Positions 29,752 through 37,534 of a stretch of DNA of 41,789 bases are shown in pieces. Position 1 is the stretch's first letter. Each line of letters opens with the position of its first letter. Origin of the DNA: a virus; the IMG/VR virus record IMGVR_UViG_3300036860_000309, positions 1 to 41,789 of that record; one strand, given 5' to 3'. Position numbers and translations under genes: made by a program. Below the pieces are notes generated by a model. It saw only the letters and a program-made list of their open reading frames with translations. It was not told the origin of the DNA and searched no databases.

Positions 29752-32700
29752 ATGGCTGCCGAAATTCCGGACTGGAACATCGACATTTCAGACGAGCAAC
29801 TTGCGGGTCTATACTCGTTTGCCGATTCCCGCACGCCGGCACCGGCGCCGCGGTTTCTTCGAGAACAGACGCTCAAACGGCGCATCCGGCTACTCAGTGC
29901 CGCACGTCAAGGACTGCTTCAAACGTTCGAGCAGGTAGACTTGACCGGTTCGGATTTTGAGGTTGGCATTGGACCAATCGACGTCGCGCCTACGGGCGGA
30001 ACGTTCGGCCTGAGCTACAACGGCAACAGCACCGGCTTAACCGCGCTCGCCTACAATATCACCGATACGGCTCTGGCAGCGGCGCTGAATGCCAATGCCG
30101 CAGTCAGCGCGGCGGGCGGCGTGACGGTCACGAAAACCGGCCAGCTTTACACGATTGTTTTTACGACGGTTGGCGACAAGTTCGAACTGGCGACTGACAA
30201 CGCCGGACTTTACCCGCCAAGCTCGGTCATCCCATCGACGCCGCTCGAGGGCACCGCATCGATTCACGAAATCCAGACGCTCCAGGTCATCCAACGGCCG
30301 TACGCCTTCCAGGATTCTTGGGCCGCTGTAGCAGAGGGGACCGTCGCCGCGACGACGGTCTATGCCGGGAACAATGAGAAACCGGCAAAGTACAAGGTCA
30401 CGTTCACCGAGCCGCCGATGTCCGGCAGTGTTCGAGTGGACCATCAGGTGTCGCAAATCACCGAGATAACGACCAGCGCGAACACCGCATCGAAGGCACA
30501 GGTTCAAGTCGATTTTTCCCCGGTCACCGGCAGCGAATCGACATTCGCCGGCGAGTTCCTCGATATCTACACGATCAGCAACAGCATTCTGCGCTTTTGG
30601 TTCAACCACTTCGCGGTGATATCTACGTGCACGGCGGACGCGGGAACCGACGTCATCACGGTCGGCGCTACGCACAACCTCGCCGTAAATGACAAGGTAC
30701 GTTTCTCGAACAGCGGCGGCGCGCTTCCGGGCGGCATTTCGGCCGATACGACCTACTTCGTAAAGACAGTTCCCACAGGGACCACGCTAACGATTTCGGC
30801 AACGCTAGGGGGCGCCACACTCGACATTACCAGCGTCGGCACCGGCACGCACAGCATTCTTGGTGGAACCGTGGCAGCGAGTGCGCCCGCGGTCGGAACG
30901 CTAATCGAGGTCGTCTATACCACGGTCGCAACGCTGGTCACGAACTTCCTGACTGCGGTCGATGCGCAATCGGAATTCGACACGCCGAGCACTCAATCTC
31001 AGACGCGGGTCGGTTTCACCTATGCACTCAAGGGCCTGCGAACTGCGATGAGTCTCGACGGTGCCGTCACGTTGAGCGCACTGACGACGAAGATGGTCAC
31101 GAACGGAACGGACGGCATTCATGCGGGACGGTATTTGTTTCTCTCGGACCGCCTTGGCCTGACCTGTGTCTACTTTCCGTCGCTAATGACGCTTGGGATA
31201 TGCACCGTGGTTGCGGCGACCGACGTCATCACGGTATCGGCTGCGCACGGTCTCGTGGTTGGCGACCGCGTTCGCTTCTCCAATTCTGGCGGCGCTCTAC
31301 CAGCGGGCATTTCCGCGGCGACGGACTACTACGTTCTGACTGTTCCGCTGACGACGACGCTCACCATCTCGGCGACGCCGGGTGGATCGGTGCTGGACAT
31401 TACCGGGACAGGAACAGGGACGCATAGCATTCATCGGTACGGGTTGACGACCAGCGAACCCACGTTCCCGGCCGGCGTGTCCGCAAATCGTTTTTTGCCC
31501 GCACCCATAATCATCGACGATACGGCCTCGGGCGTGGCAACGTTCATCGGCGCGGCCATTGATGCAGACGCCGAATTCACCGCAGCAGCGTCAGGAACTA
31601 CGGTCACCGTTACCGACGCATTCGGCGGACCGCGGGCGGACCCGTACGTGAAGACGGTTACGTTCGGCGTCTCCGTCAAGCGAAGCGGCTTCAGCCTTTC
31701 GGCAAGCATTCCATGGGATTTCGACGCCAACACAATCAGCGTTCTCCTGGACGACCAGTTCATCGTTTCCAAACCGGATGAGCTGAATTGGCTTCTGACG
31801 AAGACGATTAACGGCGTGATGCCGGACCTGACCGCGACGGATGAGTCGCTCGAATGGCCGTCCCGTATGGAGGGAACACTAGACTTCGACACGCTCGCAC
31901 TCCATCAGGCATTCGCCGCGACGACGGCCCAACGTATCGACGCCAAGCTGGAAGTGGTCTGGATTCCAGACGGAGGCGCGAGACGCGTTGTTCTGCAAAT
32001 CCAGTGCGAGCTATATAAGAACCTTCTGCTGACTGCTGGAATGTCAGCGCCTGGATTCCCAAATCCGCTGACGAGCGTCAAGACTGGCAACACGCTTTGG
32101 GTCGATGCCATTAACGGGAACGACTCTACGGCGATTCGCGGACGGCTGGACAAACCTTTCCTTACGATTGGCGCTGCTCAAACGGCAGCGACGGCGGAAG
32201 ATACGGTGAAAGTATGGGCCGGCTCATATACGGCCGATGCCATCGGCACCAAAACTTTAAAATACGATCTCGATCCCGGCACTACAATCACGGCGTCGGT
32301 GGACCAGGTGTTCAACCTATCAACGGCCGTTACGGTGACGATTCGCGGGAACGGTGCCAAGATTACATCGGCTGGCGGGCAGACGGTTTCCATAAGCCAT
32401 GCCAGCGCAGTATTCACCGCAACCGACCTTACTATTGAATGCACCCTAGGGGCAGATCACGCATTGGAGATTTCAACCGGGACTGTTCAACTAGACCGTT
32501 GCACGCTTCCAAGCGTGGGTGGAGCCGTTGACCAATCCGGTGGAACTGTTCGGGCGCGGAGAAGCCGCTTTAGCGCTTCTGGCGCTGCGGCAAATGGAAT
32601 CGACAAGAGCGGCGGCACGATGGCGCTGCATGGCAATGAAGTCATTGGCGGGGCATCTGCAGCCGCAGTCGCAGGCTCTGGAACGGTTCTCGCGTGGAAC

Positions 32701-32775
32701 AACATTTGGAACATCGTTCCGACCGGAGTGACCATTAGCGGAGCCGGAAACACCACGGATTCAAACCTGACATAA
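29752..32775 (+). CDS. Tail fibre/spike with beta-helix C-terminus, 1007 aa
   Basis: ATG 29752 (MAAEIPDWNIDISDEQL) is preferred to an upstream TTG at 29731. An N-terminal virion-attachment region is followed by beta-rich modules. Two 77-codon copies of one domain lie at 30628-30858 and 31201-31431, sharing DVITV, VRFSNSGGALP and TLTISAT. The last 250 residues (from GNTLWVDAINGNDSTAIRG) form a right-handed parallel beta-helix of pectate-lyase type. It is probably the receptor-binding or depolymerising spike; no catalytic residues can be named. Confidence 0.8.
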   Translation: MAAEIPDWNIDISDEQLAGLYSFADSRTPAPAPRFLREQTLKRRIRLLSAARQGLLQTFEQVDLTGSDFEVGIGPIDVAPTGGTFGLSYNGNSTGLTALAYNITDTALAAALNANAAVSAAGGVTVTKTGQLYTIVFTTVGDKFELATDNAGLYPPSSVIPSTPLEGTASIHEIQTLQVIQRPYAFQDSWAAVAEGTVAATTVYAGNNEKPAKYKVTFTEPPMSGSVRVDHQVSQITEITTSANTASKAQVQVDFSPVTGSESTFAGEFLDIYTISNSILRFWFNHFAVISTCTADAGTDVITVGATHNLAVNDKVRFSNSGGALPGGISADTTYFVKTVPTGTTLTISATLGGATLDITSVGTGTHSILGGTVAASAPAVGTLIEVVYTTVATLVTNFLTAVDAQSEFDTPSTQSQTRVGFTYALKGLRTAMSLDGAVTLSALTTKMVTNGTDGIHAGRYLFLSDRLGLTCVYFPSLMTLGICTVVAATDVITVSAAHGLVVGDRVRFSNSGGALPAGISAATDYYVLTVPLTTTLTISATPGGSVLDITGTGTGTHSIHRYGLTTSEPTFPAGVSANRFLPAPIIIDDTASGVATFIGAAIDADAEFTAAASGTTVTVTDAFGGPRADPYVKTVTFGVSVKRSGFSLSASIPWDFDANTISVLLDDQFIVSKPDELNWLLTKTINGVMPDLTATDESLEWPSRMEGTLDFDTLALHQAFAATTAQRIDAKLEVVWIPDGGARRVVLQIQCELYKNLLLTAGMSAPGFPNPLTSVKTGNTLWVDAINGNDSTAIRGRLDKPFLTIGAAQTAATAEDTVKVWAGSYTADAIGTKTLKYDLDPGTTITASVDQVFNLSTAVTVTIRGNGAKITSAGGQTVSISHASAVFTATDLTIECTLGADHALEISTGTVQLDRCTLPSVGGAVDQSGGTVRARRSRFSASGAAANGIDKSGGTMALHGNEVIGGASAAAVAGSGTVLAWNNIWNIVPTGVTISGAGNTTDSNLT

Positions 32776-33869
32776 TGAAAGACGGCACCAAGCGAATCAT
32801 CTTCCTGATATCGGCCTTCCTCATCGCAAGCGTTTTCGCTGCGACTACGGCCTTTGATATTATAACGCTGAACGTAGCGAAGTTCGTGGACCTTGGATAC
32901 ATTGCGGACGCAAATGGCAACGAACTAATCATTCTCGATACTGTCGCCAGCGCAGTGAACGAGGTCACTCTCGCAAATGCAGCGACTGGCAATGCTCCGG
33001 TGCTAAAGGCCACGGGGGGCGATACCAATGTTGGCCTATCCCTCCAGACTAAAGGCAGCGGAACCATTACCCTGCAAGCGACCACCGGAACGGTTGTCGC
33101 GGATATGTCCTCGGTCACTATTGCGAGGTTGGGCGTTAAGGGATCATCAAACACCGGAATTAGCTTGTATGAAGGCGGCGCCGAACATTGGGCGTTCTTT
33201 TCCAACGGAGGGACGTTTGGACTATATGACGTGAGTTCATTGGCGCAGGCATTCAGTGTAAGCGGGATTACGCAAATAACTAATTTCGATGTTGGTCCTA
33301 CTGCACCAACGGCTGCGGCTAGCACGAACACTACACAGCTTGCAACTACGGCTTTTGTGAAATCGGTGCCGATTGCGAATGCTAACACCGGGACTGTTAC
33401 GGCAAATGCGGCTGACACCTACATTACCGGTTCATCGATGGCAATAGGCGGGAGGGTCCAAGCGAAATCTATTTTGAAGTGGCGCTTTGCTTTTACGAAG
33501 ACTGCTGCCGGTACAGCAACGCCGGTTTTTACGGTAAGATTCGGGACAGCGGGAACTACTTCAGATACAGCGCGACTCACCTTCACCGGAATCGCTCAAA
33601 CGGCTGCCACTGATACTGGATTCGTGGAGCTGGAAGCAGTTGTTTTAACTCACAGCGCGACCGGAACCGTAAACGGAGTCTTCAAGATGGCGCATACGAA
33701 TGCGACAACTGGAATATCCACTGTAGCCCAGGATCAATTATTTGAGGCTACCTCTGGGACTTTTGATACGACAGGTGCCACATTAATTGCGGGAGTATCG
33801 TGTAACCCCGGGGCGTCGGGAGTGTGGACTTTTACCCACGTGTCCGCTGTATCATTCAACCTAAACTAA
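32775..33869 (+). CDS. Fibre-like protein with N-terminal signal/membrane segment, 364 aa
   Basis: Residues 1-22 (KRIIFLISAFLIASVFA) look like a signal peptide or membrane anchor, unexpected for a virion protein. The rest is repetitive and Thr/Ala/Gly-rich, including VGPTAPTAAASTNTTQLATTAFVKS, a motif typical of tail fibres, and a C-terminal beta-sandwich (WRFAFTKTAAGTATPVFTVRFG). The ATG overlaps the spike stop (TAATG). It could be a fibre, or a secreted or surface-displayed product acting on the host. Confidence 0.6.
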   Translation: MKDGTKRIIFLISAFLIASVFAATTAFDIITLNVAKFVDLGYIADANGNELIILDTVASAVNEVTLANAATGNAPVLKATGGDTNVGLSLQTKGSGTITLQATTGTVVADMSSVTIARLGVKGSSNTGISLYEGGAEHWAFFSNGGTFGLYDVSSLAQAFSVSGITQITNFDVGPTAPTAAASTNTTQLATTAFVKSVPIANANTGTVTANAADTYITGSSMAIGGRVQAKSILKWRFAFTKTAAGTATPVFTVRFGTAGTTSDTARLTFTGIAQTAATDTGFVELEAVVLTHSATGTVNGVFKMAHTNATTGISTVAQDQLFEATSGTFDTTGATLIAGVSCNPGASGVWTFTHVSAVSFNLN

Positions 33870-33871
33870 AA

Positions 33872-34261
33872 ATGAAATACATCTATCCTTCGTCACTCAA
33901 CTTACCAAACATGCCACTGGTATGTGTGGATATTAACGATCCTGCTACCATCCACTTAGGGCTTATTGAATCCGGCGTTGACATAGAGGAGACAGGTTAC
34001 GTTCAACTGACATTCCCGAGCGGTTTTTTAACAGTTCAGGTATTTGCGCATGTTCCCGATGAAGAGAATATATATATTGCCATGCCGGGAAGTGCGGCAA
34101 TCGGCACGGTGTTGGAAATCATATCCGACAAGGAGTCATCCCCGCTACTGACAGTTCAGGGGTCCAATATTTTTGGTTCTGATCAGATCGGTAAAGGCGG
34201 AGCAACTTTTAAGTTCATGAAAGTCCCTGGCTCTACGCAGGAAATGTGGGTGAGGTTCTAG
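33872..34261 (+). CDS. Hypothetical protein after fibre genes, 129 aa
   Basis: ATG 33872 is 2 nt after the fibre stop. Beta-rich (YVQLTFPSGFLTVQVFAHVPDEENIYIAMPG) with a compact C-terminus. It may be a fibre tip or chaperone, by position only. Confidence 0.5.
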   Translation: MKYIYPSSLNLPNMPLVCVDINDPATIHLGLIESGVDIEETGYVQLTFPSGFLTVQVFAHVPDEENIYIAMPGSAAIGTVLEIISDKESSPLLTVQGSNIFGSDQIGKGGATFKFMKVPGSTQEMWVRF

Positions 34262-34300
34262 GCATATGAACGCGCAACTCCAAATGAGGAATCCATAACC

Positions 34301-34591
34301 ATGAAAACATTCATCCTTCTCTTTTTCGCCATGGCAATCTCATGCAATGCTGCGGATGTAACCGTCACGATTCCTGACCCAGAAGTGACTCGGGTACTCA
34401 ACGCGATAGCTCTCACCCAGGGCTATACCGGCCTGAATCCCCAAGGCGGTGCAGAGACCAAAGCCCAATTCGCCAAGCGAATGCTCAAGAATTGGGTCAT
34501 TGCCCAAGTCAAGCAAGCTGAAGGCACGCCCGCAGCCGACGCTGCTAGGGCTACGGCCAACGCATCCGTCGATGCCATAGGAATAAACTGA
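34301..34591 (+). CDS. Secreted small protein, 96 aa
   Basis: A clear signal peptide (KTFILLFFAMAISCNA) with likely cleavage after residue 17, then a helical mature part (VTRVLNAIALTQGYTGL). GAGGAA lies upstream. The lone cysteine at the signal end could suggest lipidation, but the lipobox is weak. It lies at the head of the lysis region. Confidence 0.6.
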   Translation: MKTFILLFFAMAISCNAADVTVTIPDPEVTRVLNAIALTQGYTGLNPQGGAETKAQFAKRMLKNWVIAQVKQAEGTPAADAARATANASVDAIGIN

Positions 34592-34667
34592 CCAAATGCA
34601 CAACTAGTCCCCCCATTGACCGTCCACCTTCACCCCACAATGTTTAACCCATTCACACCCTCCACGC

Positions 34668-35183
34668 GTGAACATATTGCAGAATCTGATGCCTGACCAA
34701 GTATTTGCTCCCGAACAAATCAGCCCCTGGCTCAAGGTCGCCGTCGATTGGCTCAGGGGACAGCCTGTCGTTGTCGCGCTCATCCTCTTGATGTTCGCGG
34801 ATGTCGTCACCGGCATCTGTTGCAGCATTGCCAAGCGCACGCTTAGTTCGTCCACCAGTTGGCGCGGTATGAGTCGCAAGGCCATGATGCTCCTTATTGT
34901 CGGGGTTGGCGCGATTCTGGAGCCATTAGCACAAGGTATCCCGCTAGCCAAACTAATTGCGCTTTTCTACATCGCGACGGAAGTCCTAAGCATCACCGAG
35001 AACGCGGCCATAATGGGCGTGCCGTTGCCGAAGGTGCTAATAGATTTGCTCATCAAGCTCCGCGAAGACAACCGGGCGTCGTCGATTGTTATCACTCAAC
35101 CTGGCGCCCCCACTGTCAGGATGTCCGGCCCGATTGAGATTACGGCTCCGAAGAAGGAGACCATCAAGAAGAATACCCGATGA
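34668..35183 (+). CDS. Holin (phage holin family 4 type), 171 aa
   Basis: Three hydrophobic segments with PVVVALILLMFADVVTGICCSIAKR and WRGMSRKAMMLLIVGVGAIL...LIALFYIATEVLSITENAAIMGVPLPKVL, the pattern of the TcdE/holin_4 family. Holins form membrane lesions that release or activate the endolysin. The start is uncertain: GTG 34668 gives the longest form, ATG 34689 is an alternative, and neither has a good ribosome site. ATG 34640 opens an 18-codon ORF in another frame that ends within the holin start region. Confidence 0.8.
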   Translation: MNILQNLMPDQVFAPEQISPWLKVAVDWLRGQPVVVALILLMFADVVTGICCSIAKRTLSSSTSWRGMSRKAMMLLIVGVGAILEPLAQGIPLAKLIALFYIATEVLSITENAAIMGVPLPKVLIDLLIKLREDNRASSIVITQPGAPTVRMSGPIEITAPKKETIKKNTR

Positions 35184-35533
35184 AATCCGAACTCAATGTC
35201 ACTTTCACGAAACCTCTTCACGTAAAACTGGAGACCGTCCCGCCAGCGGCACTGTCGGAAATAAACCACAAACTAGACCACATCATGAGTAAAATCTCAG
35301 ATTTTGCAGACAAGCAAACTGCTCACAACGACGCCATCGACACGGCTGTTGCCGGCCTGCAAGGCGATATCAAGGCACTCAACGATAAAATCGCTGAGTT
35401 GCAAAATACGTCCGGCACAATCTCGCCCGAGGACCAGGCGTTGCTCGACGGAATCGAGGCGCGGTCATCGGCAATCGCCACCAAGATTGCCGCCCTCGAC
35501 GCTTTGACGCCGCCGGCGGTGCCAGTCGCGTAA
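35180..35533 (+). CDS. Coiled-coil protein, 117 aa
   Basis: Coupled to the holin gene (ATGA). The centre (ISDFADKQTAHNDAIDTAVAGLQGDIKALNDKIAELQN) is a clear coiled coil with a short proline-rich end. Proteins like this occur near phage lysis genes and among small fibres; the role is unknown. Confidence 0.6.
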   Translation: MKSELNVTFTKPLHVKLETVPPAALSEINHKLDHIMSKISDFADKQTAHNDAIDTAVAGLQGDIKALNDKIAELQNTSGTISPEDQALLDGIEARSSAIATKIAALDALTPPAVPVA

Positions 35534-35540
35534 CTAAACC

Positions 35541-35571
35541 GGCTGGCGGGTTTGCTCACAGCTCGCCAGCC
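35541..35571. promoter_or_regulatory. Hairpin ahead of the 35579 start
   Basis: GGCTGGCG (35541-35548) pairs with CGCCAGCC (35564-35571), ending 7 nt before the ATG, where a ribosome site would be. There is no T-run, so translational control or RNA protection is likelier than termination. Confidence 0.4.
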
Positions 35572-35578
35572 AAATCCC

Positions 35579-35860
35579 ATGACCGACGCCGTTGCCATCC
35601 AAATCGCACAGACTGCCGGAATCGTCTTCACCACTATCGGCAGCATTTTCGCTGCTTGGTTTTCCTATAAGGCGAAAGCGAACTCGCAGCGAAACACCGA
35701 ACACATTACGGACATCAAACAGGATGTAGTGGAAGTGAAGCGGCAAACCAATCATATCAAAGATGAGTTGGTAGCCACCACCGCCAGGGCTGCCTTGGCC
35801 GAAGGGAAGGCCGAAGGCCGGGCAGAAGAGAAGGCTGAACAGAATAAGGAGAACGCATGA
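35579..35860 (+). CDS. Membrane-anchored coiled-coil protein, possible inner spanin, 93 aa
   Basis: One N-terminal membrane segment (AGIVFTTIGSIFAAWFSY, residues 13-30), then a long charged coiled coil (ITDIKQDVVEVKRQTNHIKDEL). This is the topology of an inner-membrane spanin. The following gene overlaps it and encodes a lipoprotein, as expected of an outer spanin. The call is inference from topology; sequences of spanins vary widely. Confidence 0.5.
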   Translation: MTDAVAIQIAQTAGIVFTTIGSIFAAWFSYKAKANSQRNTEHITDIKQDVVEVKRQTNHIKDELVATTARAALAEGKAEGRAEEKAEQNKENA

Positions 35861-36126
35861 AATTTTTACTATTGCTTCTCCTCTTCCCCGGCTGCGCAAG
35901 CACTCGATTCTATCACAACGGCCAACTCGTTCTAGACACGCAGGCGAACATTGCCGGGTTCCGAGTCACGGCGGATGGAGAGATGACTGCAACCCTTATG
36001 GATCATTCCACGGCTACGATAGCGGGCGGCGCTGCCTTTGCAAAAGGCGCCGGCGGCATTGGCACCGCGGCAATCGGCATTGGCTCTGCAATCGCGGGTT
36101 CTGGGCTGACTAAATTAGCAAAATGA
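35857..36126 (+). CDS. Lipoprotein, possible outer spanin, 89 aa
   Basis: Signal peptide KFLLLLLLFPGC with cysteine at residue 13 in a lipobox-like LFPGC, so lipidation is likely. The mature part has a beta-type middle and a Gly/Ala-rich end (GAGGIGTAAIGIGSAIAGSG) unusual for spanins. It overlaps the 35579 stop and the endolysin start (ATGA). Confidence 0.55.
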   Translation: MKFLLLLLLFPGCASTRFYHNGQLVLDTQANIAGFRVTADGEMTATLMDHSTATIAGGAAFAKGAGGIGTAAIGIGSAIAGSGLTKLAK

Positions 36127-36605
36127 ATGATGTGCCTGACTGGTACTGGGACTTCCTCTGGGAATTTGAGGGAACCGCTTATGAAGACGACCCCGACGAT
36201 CCCGGCGGGGCTACTCGGTGGGGGATTGACCATCGCTCTCATCCTGATGTGGACATTCGCCATTTATCGGAAGAGCAGGCGAAGGCGATCTACCGAAAGG
36301 ACTATTGGACCAAAATAAAGGGTGGAGAGCTGGACGAAGCACTGGCAGTCGTCCTGATGGATATTGCAATCAACAACGGTTCTAGGCGCGCGACTAAGTG
36401 GTTGCAGGAGCTTTTGGGAGTAGCGATAGATGGGGTATTCGGACCGATCACGCTGGCACATGCCAAGCTGGCTGGATTGGCAGAAGCAAATATCTTGCTG
36501 GATCGTCGTGATTCCTTTTATCGGTCAATCGCCAAGGGGCGAATGGCGAAGTTCCTCAGAGGATGGTTGCGGCGCAATACGGCCCTTCGAGACCTGATCC
36601 AATGA
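36123..36605 (+). CDS. Endolysin, GH108-type muramidase, 160 aa
   Basis: N-terminal FLWEFEGTAYEDDPDDPGGATRWGI (residues about 11-35) is the GH108 signature; Glu16 is the likely catalytic acid. LMDIAINNGSRRATKWLQELLGVAIDGVFGP is the family's C-terminal peptidoglycan-binding region. The enzyme cuts the glycan backbone at lysis once the holin opens the membrane. No signal peptide. Confidence 0.85.
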   Translation: MNDVPDWYWDFLWEFEGTAYEDDPDDPGGATRWGIDHRSHPDVDIRHLSEEQAKAIYRKDYWTKIKGGELDEALAVVLMDIAINNGSRRATKWLQELLGVAIDGVFGPITLAHAKLAGLAEANILLDRRDSFYRSIAKGRMAKFLRGWLRRNTALRDLIQ

Positions 36606-36611
36606 GCGGGA

Positions 36612-36627
36612 CAGGCGTCTTTGCCTG
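36612..36627. terminator. Short hairpin between convergent endolysin and cargo genes
   Basis: CAGGC and GCCTG around GTCTTT in the 23-bp gap between convergent stops. Position fits a two-way terminator, but the stem has only 5 bp. Confidence 0.35.
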
Positions 36628-36628
36628 A

Positions 36629-37168
36629 TTACTGCGGAGCGGTCGCAACCCCGTTATCGAGTCTCCATTGCCGAATCCGTTCCTCGCTTCGTCTCTTCCC
36701 CTCGAATTCTTCCAGTGACTTGGTGAACGTCGGTGTCTTGAGGAAATCGCTAATCGACTGAGATGATGCTTGGAGACGCTGAATCTTCTCGCCATCGCGC
36801 AGAATGACCGCCCAACCGGAAAAATCGTAATACTTGAGCGGCGGCATTTCGAGAATCTTCTTGTCTCGGAACGATGCGGGGACGGCGGCGGCGGTCGCCT
36901 CGCGGTGAAAAAGGAATTGCCGACCTTGCTTGTCTTTGCCGATCCACAGAACGTCGAGCGTCCCATTGTACGGCTGACGGCCGCTGTTACCGAGATTGAC
37001 CTCCAGCTTGCGCGTTGCAGCCCTGGCGGACGTTCCGCCGCCGGCGTCGCGGCAATCGAGGCCAATGCTCCCGCCGCGGTTAGCCTGGCTGAAGTCGAAA
37101 TTGATGACCGGCGCGTCCTGCGCTAGCGCGGTCGTGGCAAGGAATCCGAGGAGTAGAATCGTTCTCAT
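36629..37168 (-). CDS. Secreted protein, likely lysogenic cargo, 179 aa
   Basis: Signal peptide RTILLLGFLATTALA with a cleavage-type AQD, then a beta-rich domain (RKLEVNLGNSGRQPYNGTLDVLWIGKDKQGRQFLFHRE) and a helical tail. No family was recognised. It reads opposite to the lysis genes and lies next to attP, so after integration it would sit at one prophage end beside the host tRNA, a usual place for genes expressed in the lysogen (inference). Confidence 0.65.
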   Translation of the reverse strand: MRTILLLGFLATTALAQDAPVINFDFSQANRGGSIGLDCRDAGGGTSARAATRKLEVNLGNSGRQPYNGTLDVLWIGKDKQGRQFLFHREATAAAVPASFRDKKILEMPPLKYYDFSGWAVILRDGEKIQRLQASSQSISDFLKTPTFTKSLEEFEGKRRSEERIRQWRLDNGVATAPQ

Positions 37169-37177
37169 GGCGACTGG

Positions 37178-37348
37178 CTATGGTTTACCCTTTGCGGCCC
37201 CGCGTCGATTACAAACCGCCATCTTGTTTTGGAACCAGTCCGCCTTCCGGTCGCTCTCGGCGTGGCGAAATTTGCGGTCGCTCCAATACTTCCTCATGTA
37301 CCACTCGCGCTGCGCTTTCTTCTGCGCCTCTCGGTTTGCATACGGCAT
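37178..37348 (-). CDS. Small basic protein, 56 aa
   Basis: Reads MPYANREAQKKAQREWYMRKYW and is strongly charged. It is similar in type to the 45-aa protein at 8765 and to phage mini-proteins with repeated REWYxRKYW-like words. Its stop lies 9 nt before the secreted-protein start, so the two probably share a transcript. Confidence 0.55.
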   Translation of the reverse strand: MPYANREAQKKAQREWYMRKYWSDRKFRHAESDRKADWFQNKMAVCNRRGAAKGKP

Positions 37349-37534
37349 GCGGCAGCTTCTTCGGGCTCCACAGATGCTTCAAGCGAGTGCCAAAAGTGCC
37401 AAAAGGATCGACGATTTTGAACCGAGAATATACGCATAGTTATCTGTATATTTATAAAATCAGAAGGCAAATTGCACCATTGTGCGGGTTCAAGTCCCGC
37501 CCCGAGCACTGATTCTACGGAGTAAAAGCGAGGT
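37349..37534. other. attP: attP region (core plus flanks)
   Basis: This gene-free stretch holds tandem AGTGCCAAA words at 37386-37403, an A/T-rich segment around 37430-37465, and a tRNA 3'-end match at 37470-37508. CCAAAAGTGCCA occurs at 37390-37401 and again at 37543-37554, on either side of the core, as arm-type integrase sites would. The A/T-rich part may also hold the promoter of the leftward cargo genes. Confidence 0.75.
37484..37508 (+). other. attP core: 3' end of a host tRNA gene
   Basis: GCGGG (37484-37488), loop TTCAAGT and CCCGC (37496-37500) form a perfect T-arm. CCCGAGC (37501-37507) is the acceptor 3' strand and A37508 the discriminator; CCA is not encoded. Upstream, GCACCATTGT could be a long variable arm, which would suggest a tRNA-Leu-like class II tRNA, but a class I tRNA is not excluded. 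No 5' half is present, so this is not a working tRNA gene. Confidence 0.8.

Noticed and set aside
37461-37508. A complete tRNA gene at the attachment site
   Set aside because: Only the T-arm, acceptor 3' strand and part of the variable region are present; no D-arm or 5' acceptor strand lies upstream. It is read as attP.
37180-37512. 110-aa plus-strand frame across the attP region
   Set aside because: It is antisense to a better small gene (37178-37348), has low-complexity Arg/Ser/Pro content and runs through the tRNA-like core.
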